From contig JAPMAC010000209.1 in NCBI GenBank assembly GCA_028671895.1, positions 18,312,501 through 18,376,500 on the forward strand: DNA of 64,000 nt, given 5' to 3'. A program made the position numbers and the translations under genes. Every line of letters begins with the position of its first letter. Position 1 is the first letter of the stretch. Under the pieces are notes generated by a model that saw only the letters and a list, made by a program, of their open reading frames with translations, ran no database searches and was not told the DNA's origin. This DNA comes from Oenanthe sinensis (taxonomy: Eukaryota; Streptophyta; Magnoliopsida; Apiales; Apiaceae). This document shows positions 1-10,910 of the stretch, in pieces.

Positions 1-934
1 CAGAAGAAATTCAGTTGATCAAGCTAAAAAAGTGAAAACCAAGTGGTAAATTCTTCAAGCATTTCAAGAATATTGTTAAGGCAAGTATTACTATATTTTG
101 GTGTTCCAGTACTCTTGAAACAGTGTAGAGGCGCAACTAAACTTGTCCAAGGTGCAAGGAAAGTTTAAGTGAAGATTTAGTGACGCATGCACAAAGGATG
201 CAGTGTAGAGGCGCAACTAAACTTGTCCAAGGCATAAGGGAAGTTCAAGTGAAGATTTAGTGGCGCCTGCACAAGGGATGCAGTGTAGAGGTGCAACTAA
301 ACTTGTCCAAGGCGCAAGGAAAGTTCAAGTGAAGATTTAGTGGCGTCTGCACAAGAGATGCAGTGTAGAGGCGCAACAAATATTAAACTTAGGCGCAAGG
401 AAACTTGGTGGATATTCTAAGGCACTTAGTGGCACCTATACAAGGCATACAGAGTATAGGCGCCACAAACAATCATCATTGGCGTAACAAAAGTTCAAAG
501 GCGCAACAAAAGCTTCATGTGGCGCCTGCACACCATTATCACTCTACAAGGCGCAATAAAGGACTTGCATTGTTGAAAAATCAATTCATTTGATTTCCAA
601 AAGTCTACCCAAATATATATAGGTTTAATTCAAAAATATCAGTGTGCATCTTCTTCAGAAAACTCAACAAACTTACGGGGGCTCTATTAAAGGCAAGCAT
701 TAAACACCCACATGTATTTCTGTTGTAATATTTGTCGAACCCATAGAAGCTAATCATTTGATTAGAAGTGTAGCACCTCAGGGATTTAATAATATATCTT
801 TATTTCTCCAAATTATTGTTTTTCATTTACTACTATTTTTATATCTCAAGAACACAAACTCTTAATTCACAATTAAACGAAAATCTACCAACATCATATT
901 CACCCCCCCTTCTATGATGATTTAGGACCTAACA
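1..934 (+). mobile_element. SIRE-like LTR fragment (GGCGCAAC family), 3' part
   Basis: This is the right part of a long copia LTR whose left end lies outside the window. It ends at 931-934 (AACA) after a run of C's and CTTCTATGATGATTTAGGA, which is the same 3'-end layout as the LTRs ending at 30079, 38899 and 39827. The start (CAGTTGATCAAGC) matches 28010-28030 of element A's LTR, and GGCGCAAC motifs occur throughout 120-560. No PBS follows it on the plus strand, so it is a solo or truncated LTR. The small ORF at 405-593 falls inside the repeat and is not a gene. Confidence 0.75.
121..440. repeat. 80-bp tandem repeat inside LTR fragment
   Basis: The phrase CAGTGTAGAGGCGCAAC recurs at 121, 201, 281 and 361, an exact 80-bp period. 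Three units are close copies; the fourth diverges after its first 20 bases. Each unit also contains GTCCAAGG, AAGATTTAGTG and a GCAC motif. The array lies within the LTR and resembles the roughly 90-bp array in element A's LTR. Confidence 0.9.
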
Positions 935-961
935 CAAATATCAACCAGCTTTTTTGCCAAT
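935..961 (-). other. Degenerate primer-binding site and leader scrap of a minus-strand SIRE-like element
   Basis: Read on the minus strand, this strip resembles the start of the SIRE-like interior seen at 30080-30110: TTGGCA, then a degraded ATCAGAGC, then GCTGGTTGATAT. It therefore belongs to the minus-strand LTR that begins at 962. It is cut on its other side by the plus-strand LTR ending at 934. Confidence 0.6.
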
Positions 962-2110
962 TGTTGGTCCTTGATATTGTAGAAGGGGGGATGAATACAA
1001 TATCTGAATTTATTCGCAAAATTATGAATTTAAAAATATTACTTTAATTTCTCACAAAATATTATTTATAACGAAATATTGTTCAAGCACAAGATATGAT
1101 TTTAACTTGAAAAATATTACAAAATGAATATGTTGAAAGTCTATATAACATTTTAGAATTCTAGAACGATTTTGACATGAATTGTTCTAAAATAACAATT
1201 ATAATTCAAACCAACACATAAAGTCTGTGAATATTACAATAAGACAAATTACTGAATTTGAATGCTTTTCCAACGTGTTTCAATACTTGAAATATGAAGT
1301 TGTGACCTCATATTTATAGAGGATTCTAAGCTTGTACAACTTTCTAGATCAGGACATTTTTCAGACTTTTTTTAAGCCTGTATGACTTTTGACTAACACT
1401 TGTATGACTTTTCTAAATACACGGTATGACAATTTTGGCTCAGTTTGTCCTTTTAAAAAGTCGGTATGACTTTTTTTTCACAGATTTGGTATGACTTTTT
1501 CTGAATAGCTCGGTATGACTTTTACATCAAAGAATTCAGTATGACTTTCTAATCAAAAGCTCGATATGACTTTCTGTTATAATCTTTGATATGACTTTTG
1601 ACTTGAAAGCTTAGTATGACTTTTTTTAAAATCAAATTCGGTATGACTTTCTAATAAAGTCTAAAAGACTCATTAAAAGTCATACCAAGTCATATCTTTT
1701 ATAATAAATTAATTCTACTTAATTTAATTAAATAATTAATAAATAAAATAAAATTCAACTTGAATTAATTTAATTAAATAAATTAAATAATTAATTTAAC
1801 TTTTGATTGTAGAATTAAAATACTATCTTGAATTGTATAACCTTTTTGTTAGTTCCAAAATCTTCCCGAATTCACTTTGTTATTGTTGTCGATGTAGATC
1901 AAACTCTTCTGTTCTTAAACAATAACTTTTCTAACCACTTAAACTTTTTAATAACGAATCTTCACTAACATTGTTGACAACCTGTGCACTGTTGTGATTC
2001 ACGGATGACTAATTACAATATTGATTATCATTTCTGCTGTAGTGGTCTTTATATTTTGTCTTATATTGTCTTCTTTTTGTTTTTCCTTTATAATTTTTTT
2101 CTTGTGAAAT
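962..2110 (-). mobile_element. Diverged 5' LTR relic of the GTCATACC family (element B type)
   Basis: Reverse-complemented, this stretch follows the same order as the LTRs of element B (28315-30079): the conserved 3' end with CCTTCTAC, the 'GTTAGTCAT..GTGAA' block at about 1983-2013, AT-rich spacers, and an array of AAGTCATACC motifs (on the plus strand GGTATGACTTTT, about ten copies between 1380 and 1690). It is much more diverged than B's own LTR pair. The outer boundary near 2100-2200 is uncertain because similarity fades in T-rich DNA. Confidence 0.75.
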
Positions 2111-2442
2111 ATTTCTGTAGTAGGCACTTAAAATCTTTTGAAATCTTTGAGATACTTATAATTATATTTAGTTAATTATAATCTAATTGCAAAACTTTAT
2201 TTTTATTGTACACTTTTATTTTAACCATAAAATATAAAACACTTGTATTCTTAAAAAAAATTCAAAAGAAAATAACACATCCTTGCAAAATAAATTTAGA
2301 CAAAATGGTTCCCTTTGTGACACACTAATCTTCTTCTTCACCAGCCGATTAAATTTCTGTTCATACCCGAAAATAGGGTCCTTAGTTACAAATATATACA
2401 TACATACATATATGAATATTTGATGAAGAATTTAAATATAAA
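2111..2442. other. Upstream flank of the TLDc gene, no gene seen
   Basis: This is AT-rich sequence between the LTR relic and the TLDc start codon. It presumably holds the promoter and 5' UTR. An in-frame TGA at 2413-2415 precedes the ATG at 2443. There are alternating TATA/CATA runs at about 2390-2412, but no core promoter element can be assigned with confidence. Confidence 0.5.
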
Positions 2443-5400
2443 ATGGGAAAACAAAGACAGCAACAGCACCACACACAAGCCTCTTCTTCTTCATCATCTT
2501 CATCTTCATTTAAAAGTAAAGCAGCCCACCTAGTTTCTGATCTAACTACTGTTATTCTAAACCCCATCTCTGATAATAATAATAGTAATAATAAAGCTTC
2601 CCTTTTTGTAAGTTTCCTTCACTTTTCTTTGTTTTTTTTACTTAGTTTGCAAATTGATTGATGGGGTTTGATTTTCTTGATTTTAATTATGGTTTTTTTG
2701 TTTTTGATGAAATACCCCAGTTTTTGATTTTTATGCTTAGCTGCATGATAGGTAGTATTGGGAATTTTTTGTATTGTGTTATTGGGGTTTTGAGTTTTTA
2801 GTATTTGGGTTTTCGAGATAATTGTGCAGTTTTGTTGTAGATATAGGAATACGGTTACATTACCTTTGTGCTGAATTTTTTCATGTTATGCTACTATTGG
2901 GGGCGAGGAGGCGGATATCGAATTTATTAAACTTATTTTAGCAGTAGGAGCAGTTTTGGCACTGCTGGACCACCGCTGATTTTCTGTTGTGCTGCTTTTA
3001 TCTCGATAGAAGTGATTAAGTTTTACTATATCAAGACAACATTTCCGAAGAAAATTTGATTATTGAATTCGTCCAATCATTGTGAATCGCTTCTATATGG
3101 GCTTCAGCTCATGTTCATGAATGCAAAGCCTTTGCAGGTGTAGTAGAGACATAAGGTTTGAAACTAGGAAACTCTTTATGCCGACAGTGTTTGTAGATTT
3201 ATGATAGGTCTTAGTAAGCAGTTTGTAGGACGTCTGAACACCAATTTGCTATTCGCTACTAACATAATTGTTGCACTATCATTGTGTTTATTCTTTATTG
3301 TTGAGGAAATGTTTAGTACACGGATTAAAAGAGGTTTCTTACTTAGCATTGGTAGCCAAGTATTAACAAGAGTATTTTGTACATATTCTTATGCATGATG
3401 CATGTTGTTTATTTAAGTAGTTATCCTTTTTTACCTGCAGTTATAATAAAATTTTCTCCATATTTTCTTGCATATTGCACATTTGTTGCCTTGTTATTCA
3501 GTCCGTATATGGATATGGATTATGCAATGTCATAAGATCATTAATAAAATATTGTAAGTTCCTTACAAAATATAAGAGATTTTAGTTTGTGTCGTCCAAC
3601 AGTCAAATTGTAAAATTTTAAAGTTTAGTCAACATTCTACGCCTCGTTATGACAGTTTTTTCATGTTATATCTTTATGTAAGGATTTTTCTTGTTATGTT
3701 AGGAAGATAACAGTGAGCCAAATCGAAATCAGCTAGAGCCTCATTCAGAAGAGAGCACAGGAGATTCAGCTGACGGGCCTGACACATCTTCATTTTCTGC
3801 CTTCCTTTATTCTCTACTATCTCCTTCAGACTCAGCAAGTAATCCGAACTCCAATGGCTCAAGTGAAAATGCAGCACTAGATGATATAACGAGGAAGGAG
3901 AATAGTGGAAAGAAAAGCTTAATTTCTAGGGGTAAACAATCCCTTGGCAGAGCTATCTTTCAGGCTGCTAAATTTAGTGGATACCGCAATCAAGCCTCTA
4001 CAAAAGGTAATCATACATCGGTTGATGAAGAAAACAGCACTAAGTTTCTCAGAGATGATGGAATTTTAATGCAAACTATAAGTGAATCTATCCCTCCGGA
4101 TAGTCTTCCTGAAGCTTCTGAGAAGTCATTGCTTCTCTCTGAGAAGACACGAAGTGCTCTTTATGTCGCATTACCTTCGGTTGCACAGGGAAAGAAATGG
4201 GTATTGCTGTACAGGTTAGGAATGACAAGTTTCATGATTTTTATTCCTTAACAACAGAATGTCAAACATTTGGAAAATTACTTTCTTGATTGGCATATCT
4301 TTTACAGTACTTGGAGGCATGGCATTTCTCTTTCAACTTTATACAGAAGAAGCATGCTTTGCCCGGGTCCGGGCCTTCTGGTACATTTTTGGTCACAGCT
4401 TTCGCTACTTATGTTTATGATTCTTGATGCAAAAATTTATAGAGTTTCTTATTCAAGTTTATTATCTCTTAATAAGGTTTGTTAACGATCAAAGAATTTT
4501 CAAGATATTGAACACAAAAGGAGTTCTTATAGTCTCCCCAGACAAATTTTTTTACTATATTTTAAAGATGATTATTATGTGCAACTACTAACCATATAGT
4601 CTATGTGCTATTCATATGTTGTTTTAACCATCACCTCCTTGGTCCATTGCAAGTGTTTTTTTGTGTTTCATGCTAGTATGCTACCAAGGAAACAAATCTT
4701 TGAGAACAATAATATACTGTCCCGGGTATATTTCTTTGATTTCGGAGTTCCGAGCTTCTTGTTCTACATACTGATTAGTTACTATTTACATCCCTATTGT
4801 CTGCACTACATGTTTCAAAATTTACCACCTACTTTACCACCTATATTGTAAGATAATTGTGTTCAATTAATCTGAATCCTGAGTTAAAGTCCCAGGCTTC
4901 ACTATGTATGTGTGTACAGCCCAACACCAGTTCAAGGCAGAACTAAGAGAAAATAGTCGAGATGCTAATATCTGGAATTTCTTACATGTAAAGACATGCT
5001 CTCTAGCATTTCTCCTTACTAAGTTAATAAGCTGGCCAATCCGGCCCAGCACTAGTACAAGGCAGAAATAAAAATAAAGTCTCCAGATGCTATTTTTTGG
5101 AATTTCTTAGAAGTAAAGGCACACTATCTAACAGTTGTCGTATTGAGTTACCAAGCTGGCTGATCGAATGAGGAAGACAAGAGTTGTGAATTCTAGCATC
5201 TCTCTCAACCAGATTGTGTGTGTCAAGCAACTGTTAGAAAAAGCACCTCAACCTTGAGTTTGATAGCAAGAGGAATGGTAGAATAGAGAGTTCTAGTCCA
5301 GAGGAAGTGTGATATGGCTAATACACAGAATTGCCATAGAAACAGGACAAGCAGTGATTGAATGATCCATTGTCCCATCAGCTGCATTGCAAAGGACACA

Positions 5401-8400
5401 AGTCGAGCTTACATTTGATTCCAGTAACCTTTTCTTAAGAACCAGCCAAAGGAATAAAGAACATTTTTGAATAGGAAGTGTTCTAAATAACAGAAGATCA
5501 CCTTGGACAAAGCTGTTTGTTGAACTGAGTTCCAAATAGTAGAAAATTTAACATGTATAGGCTGAATAACGCTCCATGATGGAGTAATTTTCTTGCAAGG
5601 TGTATTGAGATAGATATCCAATTTGAACAAGAGTTGCTACAAAGTTCCACTTGTAAATATTTTTGAGACCCAGTCCACCCTCACTTTTTAGGAGGCAGAA
5701 TTCGTTCCAAGAGATTTATAGTTGCCTGCTCAAAGAAATTTGGGAAGAATAGATTGTATCTAAGCACAGCTGCACATAATAAGGATAAGTTTCATGGATC
5801 AATATCCACGGATTCCATAAAGGACTACTTTTGTAAGATGAAGAAGCCCAACAAAACTCAACTAGTCCTGTATTCAATTTGAGAGCAAAGTCTCTTACCC
5901 CAGTCAAAACCAGTGAGCACCAGGGTATTTTTAATAGAAGCTATGGAACATTTCGAAAGAAACATGTTCTCTTAGAAGGGTTGGGTTTCCATTCTCCTGT
6001 CCCCTCTACAAAAGAGAAGGAAATTGTTTGCAACTGGTAGTTAAAAGATGGCTGAGAGGCTGCATAATTCAAGGACTGAGGACCATTATACCATTAAGAA
6101 TGAGATAGCCTTTAAGAGTATTATGTATTTTTAAGGACTACATAGGAGTTGAAATTCACTTTTTTACCCATGAAATAAACGGAATCAGAAACCCATTTTA
6201 TCCATTGCAGAAAATAAGAAGGCACATTTAGGGGCCCTCTATTCTAGATGATATTCTCTACAAATTGATTGAGCATAATGAGTCTACCTGGAATGTAGGC
6301 AGATTGACAAGGAGAAATTAGACTACCCAAGACCTTGATTCTGCCACTGAGATACATTTATAGATAACATTACAGCAAGCTATTGGTATAAGATGAGACA
6401 TGATGGGCGAAAAAGTAATTTACGGAACTAGATTAATAACTGAAGAATTAATAATTCTAATATTTAAAGTATCTATGAAATGGATAATAGCTGCCATCAC
6501 CTCCTTCCAACAATATGACAAGTAGCAAGATAGAATTCTGATTTTGCCTACCTTTAATGGTTCTAAAGATTTCTTCTGAAGTAACTGGAGCTAGCAAATT
6601 TGAAGCTTCTATAGTTAATGTTGGCATTTGAATATCAGTAGGAAATTCCATAACCTCATTACTCTGGCCTAGAATTGACTTGTAATAATCAGCGGATACT
6701 AAATAAATAGATGAGCAGGAAATGTGATTTCACCCATGCCATCCTCAATGGCAAGAATTTTGTTGGAGTTTTATTTTTCTTTGCAGTTACTGAAGAAGAA
6801 TTTATTGTTGTTATCTCCATATTTAACTCAATGAACACAAAATTTCTGCTTCAAAAGTATCCCTTCAGCAGTTAAGGCTTTAGAATGAGCAGGTAAAGCC
6901 TTCCCTCATCTAGATATTGATCATAAGATGGCAAGGAGAGGTGAGAACTTTAAAAGTTAAAGTAGGCAGGCCCTTAACTCAACGACAGCAGAGTGAATAT
7001 TTCTAGAGCTTGAGTTCTGCTTCATCATTGCCATGTACACTTTTCTGAGCTTTAAAATGAAGACAAATCATAGGTTACCCTTGATATTTATATTCCACGC
7101 CTCATCTGAAATTGCAAAAAGCTCTAACAAATGATGAAAAAAAATGGACTGTCTTTTTTAATTTGTTTAAAGTGATTCCAAGCTGAATGGTAGCAGGGCT
7201 GTGGTCAGAAAGGCCACGAGGAAGGAAATTTTCCATAGAAAAAGGGAAATAATCAAGCCATGTATCATTGTCCAGTATTATGTCTAGCTTCCTACATATA
7301 CGATCATCCATAGAGCTCTTCCACCAAGTTAAAAGAGTGCATAATTCTGAAATTCCAATGTTCCAATCAGGTCTGCCTCACTCGCATTCCCCAAGATTTG
7401 TAAAAAATTTAAAATCACAAACAACCGGGATCCAAGGACTGTTTATAGAGTTGACTCATGACTGTTATTAAAGCATATGAACAGCTAAAATTTCAGACCA
7501 GAAATCTCTTCTTTTAGTGTAGGTGTTCAAACCATAAACAAAAGACAAAAATAAAAATCTTAATAGATTTAACTAGAGAAAGAGAGCAAGTAATCATTTG
7601 AGTGGAAGAGGAGATAATGGAAACTAACCACAGAGAGGGGTACCATCCTACCCAAATTCTTCCGAGGTGATAAGAATCATAATTATATGCCTAATTAAAC
7701 CTAGGAGCAAGAGCAGGAGCTGTAAAAGAAGAAAGTGAGGGGGTAAATGTGAACTATGTATAACAAATACATAATGTGCTTATATAGCGCGTATAAAATG
7801 CACTCTAGTAACGCTTTTTTTAATTGTGTGCGGGTTTTGTGTGTGTTGGGGGGGGGGGTGCGGGTTGGACTTGCTCCAGGGTCATTAATATGAAGACCAA
7901 GGATCACACAAATAAGTAAACTCCTCTAATTTCTACATTAAAGCCTGCCGTTCAATTCTTTCCTTAATTGCAGTTTTATCTGTATTTTCTTTTTTCTTTT
8001 TCTACCGACTACCCAGTTCTCAGGAGTCGAAACTGCTTTGCTCTACTCTACATTCTTGGTTAAGTCAAGCTATATGTATGTCAATTGTCTGTTATTAAGC
8101 ATATTGTTCATTTTGACCTTCTGGCTTATCTGGCAAACTGTAATGCCATTTGCTAATATTTAATTATTATTATAGGTTGTTGGAGATCGTAGAGGTGCAA
8201 TATTTGGTGGTTTTGTTGAAGCTCCCTTAAGACCATCAAACAAGAGAAGATATCAGGTGATGCAAGTACATTCTCTGGAAACATTTGGCTATCTTTTTCT
8301 TTCTTGATCTCACCCTTTGCTATATTGTCAGGGTACTAACAGTACATTTGTTTTTACAAATGCATCTGGTCTTCCAGTTATCTTTCGTCCCACAGGTACT

Positions 8401-10427
8401 ACTGAATATGTCTTTTCAATTTCATTCCCATCAACTTTTCCAGTGTGCATCCATCTTGTTTATTGTGGCAATGTAGAACTCCTATAGTTTCAGTAGTGTG
8501 ACATTATAATAGATATACAGGTCTCTAACATCTGATTGCTCTATCCATCATATCCGAAATCAGAAATGATTGATAATTTTTCATAACAGTAGTATTCTAC
8601 ATACCACTTAAGCCACATTATACAAAAATCAAGAATGTGGATAACAACCACTCTATTACATTTTGGCATTTTGCTATTGCATCAACAATTTGTTAAAAGT
8701 TAAAACAGTGATAACCAACTATACTACCTTTATTAACAGAAACGTCTGACTGGACTAGTATTTTTTATGTGAAAAAGAGTCAAGTTATAAAAAATAGTAT
8801 AAAACGGAACTATTTTTCTTGTGTCGGTGTCATAAATATATTATCATGACATCATTTTGTTCTGAAATCAAATTTACAGCATAAGCATCAAAGAAAGATA
8901 AATCTTTAATTGTTATTGTTCACAGTTTTCGTATATGTGACTTAGTGGAATGAAGGAGGTAATATGTATCCTGCTTTTATTCGTTCCTTTGGTTTAGTTT
9001 TTATTAATATATGATTTACTCTTCGTTTTTATTTCAACTACAGTATTAATTTTACAGACAACCCAGGACCACAACTTCCATTTCTGTATCAGTGTCAGTA
9101 GTATAAGCAGTGAAGGTAGGAATTGAGTTAGTGAACATCTTATAAGAACGCGGACGCTCTTTATGTATATTTTCTTTCCTTTTTCTCAAAATTGTTGGGA
9201 GGCCTGGCAAAATATTTAGCTCAATGGATATGACGGATTTGATCTGATGGTGGTGACATTTAATATAAGCTTTATGTGGGGACAATGGACTGTTTTGTTG
9301 AAGTTTTGAATTAAAATGCTATGATAATTGTGTGGTTACGGAACACCCAATTCTTTATGATATTCTTTATATTAATTCTAGTGGTGGTCAGCCTTAACAG
9401 AATCACTCAAGCTGTTAAATGATTCCTCTCTCGCTAGTGGTTGTTTGGTGTTCATAATAGTGCCTGTTTGGAAGCTGGTGATGGTTCTAGGCAGTGATAA
9501 TTTAGCGTAATCAATGGGCTATGGCTGTTTAGTTGACGATGAAAAGTTTTATTTTTCTGAAGTTGAAGGGATGATATTTCTCTTCATTTTAACTCTCTTA
9601 GTAGACAAATAAAAATCTCTTTAAATGCCATGTTGTCGATCAGAAAGAACTTCTGATGCCACTTGGACATGTAAATTCATGTAGGTGTCTACCAAGCCAA
9701 CTAGTTCTGACTTTCATAACGGGTCAAGTAGAACTGAGAAGAAATATTTATAGTCCCATAACTTGATTAAAAAGTTTAAATACTGTATGATCATAACTTA
9801 GGAAAAAATATTATATGTGAGGGCAGTAATTCATAGTTAGACATAGACTTGTGATTTTCTATAAGATTAGTTCAAAACTTTGAATAAAGTAAATGATAGT
9901 TTTGAGGTCTGGTTATCTCATCATGCAGGTATGAACCACTATTTCACTTTGTGCTCGACTGACTACATGGCCTTGGGTGGGGGTAGTCACTTTGCACTCT
10001 ATTTGGACAGTGACCTGTGAGAACTCTACCCTTTTTTTCCTTAAAACATTATCTAGTATCACGATTCATGAATGTATGTCCAGGATAAATATCTTCAATT
10101 TCTATTTACAAGGTTAATTGGTTCGAGTTCAGCCTCTGAAACCTATGGCAACCCATGTCTGGCACACACTGAAGATTTTGAAGTGAAGGAAATTGAGGTG
10201 CTCACGGAGGCCCCCCCACCCTCCCTCCCTCCCTCCCTCCCTCCCTCCCTCCCTCCCTCCCTCCCTCCCTATTATATTATTCTTCTAGCATTTGATTACA
10301 AATCCTTGAGCCAAATTCATGCTTTCTTTCTTGCCTTATGCAGCTATGGGGTTTCGTTTATACTTCGAAGTACGAGGAGATGGTTTCTTTCTTGCGGTTG
10401 GAGGCTCCAGGTATATGCAGTTGGTAA
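2443..10427 (+). CDS. TLDc-domain (OXR1-type) protein, eight exons
   Basis: Exons: 2443-2607, 3703-4214, 4308-4380, 8176-8256, 8332-8395, 9929-10016, 10113-10197 and 10344-10427. All introns are GT-AG and the phases join without a break, giving a predicted 383 aa ending ICSW-stop. The N-terminal half (about 1-200) is low-complexity: a poly-Ser run at 15-23, then FKSKAAHLVSDLTT, then an acidic and Ser-rich stretch. The TLDc domain runs from about residue 205 to the end, with LPSVAQGKKWVLLYSTWRHG, GDRRGAIFGGFVEAPL, STDYMALGGGSHFALYLD, GNPCLAHTEDFEV and LWGFVYTSKYEEM. Proteins of this type (I recall Arabidopsis At4g39870 as similar, not checked) are linked in animals and yeast to oxidative-stress protection and V-ATPase regulation; the plant role is poorly known. 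The start is supported by an upstream in-frame TGA and AAAATGG context. Intron 3 (3,795 bp) is swollen by a LINE. Splicing is predicted only. Confidence 0.9.
2608..3702 (+). other. Intron 1 of the TLDc gene
   Basis: GTAAGT donor at 2608 and TTAG acceptor at 3701-3702, phase 0. The sequence is T-rich, as is usual for dicot introns. The small ORF at 3201-3398 shows no recognisable domain and is regarded as chance. Confidence 0.8.
4865..7700 (-). mobile_element. Decayed L1-type LINE in intron 3 of the TLDc gene
   Basis: On the minus strand, broken pieces of a non-LTR retrotransposon lie in the normal order. About 7540-7290 is the endonuclease region (VYGLNTYTKRRDFW in several frames), and 7311-7102 contains the end of the endonuclease with RKLDIILDNDTWLDYFP and LPRGLSDHSPA. 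6651-6457 looks like the linker before RT (VTSEEIFRTIKG). 6430-5600 holds scattered RT remnants, and 5630-5293 encodes a zf-RVT-like tail (CSLFLWLVLKKRLL, CVLCNAADGTMDHS). Stops and frameshifts are frequent, so it is dead. It is antisense to its host gene. A poly-A tail (T run on the plus strand at the left end) is not obvious, so both ends are approximate. Confidence 0.8.
4919..5165. repeat. Tandem duplication of about 124 bp
   Basis: Two diverged direct copies start near 4919 and 5043. Both begin CCCA.CAC.AGT.CAAGGCAGAA, carry GATGCTA..TTTGGAATTTCTTA in the middle, and end with AAGCTGGC. The copies lie at the 3' (left) end of the LINE relic. Confidence 0.75.
8396..9928 (+). other. Intron 5 of the TLDc gene, no gene seen
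   Basis: 1,533 bp between the GTACTACT donor and the CATGCAG acceptor, phase 1. It is AT-rich without a recognisable coding segment or clear terminal inverted repeats. Confidence 0.7.
10198..10343 (+). other. Intron 7 of the TLDc gene carrying a (CCCT)n tract
   Basis: 146-bp intron with donor GTGCTCAC and acceptor TTATGCAG, phase 0. It fits between FEVKEIE and LWGFVYTSK, which are adjacent in TLDc proteins. Without splicing, the frame reads through the CCCT repeat as repeated Ser-Leu-Pro-Pro, which is not TLDc-like. Confidence 0.8.
10219..10270. repeat. (CCCT)13 microsatellite
   Basis: About thirteen CCCT units begin roughly 20 bp after the splice donor of intron 7, preceded by a seven-base C run. 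It is a strong pyrimidine tract on the sense strand. Confidence 0.95.
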
Positions 10428-10907
10428 ATGTTCGGGCTTCAATTGATTCTGACAAAGCATAACACTACTAGCAGCTTATGTTCACAACTTGAGGACTTGA
10501 TGCTAATTAACCACCTATGTACTTAAACAGAAAGCATTGTATATACAAGTAATAATGAAACTAGTCATATGATCTAAATCACCAAATCACCTTGTACAAA
10601 TGTGCTGCACAGTATATACAATGTGGTCTGCTGTATATATTTCTTGGCCAGTCTTTTTTGGTGGAAAATGATGGTTTGGGCGCTGTATGCCTGTTTAATC
10701 TACTTGAGTAAAAGTTTCAGAATAACACACTTCCGAGCTTTATGCCATGTAGAACTCGGGTCTTTTGTTCTTTCTGATGCGTGAAAATAATGTGCTTGGC
10801 ACCACCGCAAAAGACACTAGAGACACATCTACAATTCAAAATGGTAAACTCTACCTGAGATTAATTAAAGTCACTTTAAGGATGACGAGACTTCCAGCCT
10901 CATTCGC
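10428..10907. other. 3' flank of the TLDc gene, no gene seen
   Basis: AT-rich sequence that should contain the 3' UTR and polyadenylation site. AATAATGAAA near 10550 could act as a near-upstream element, but this is not a firm call. The short ORF at 10602-10784 has no recognisable feature. Confidence 0.4.
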
Positions 10908-10910
10908 TTA

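Noticed and set aside
3674..3877. Minus-strand 67-codon ORF over TLDc exon 2
   Set aside because: Antisense shadow of a clearly coding exon.
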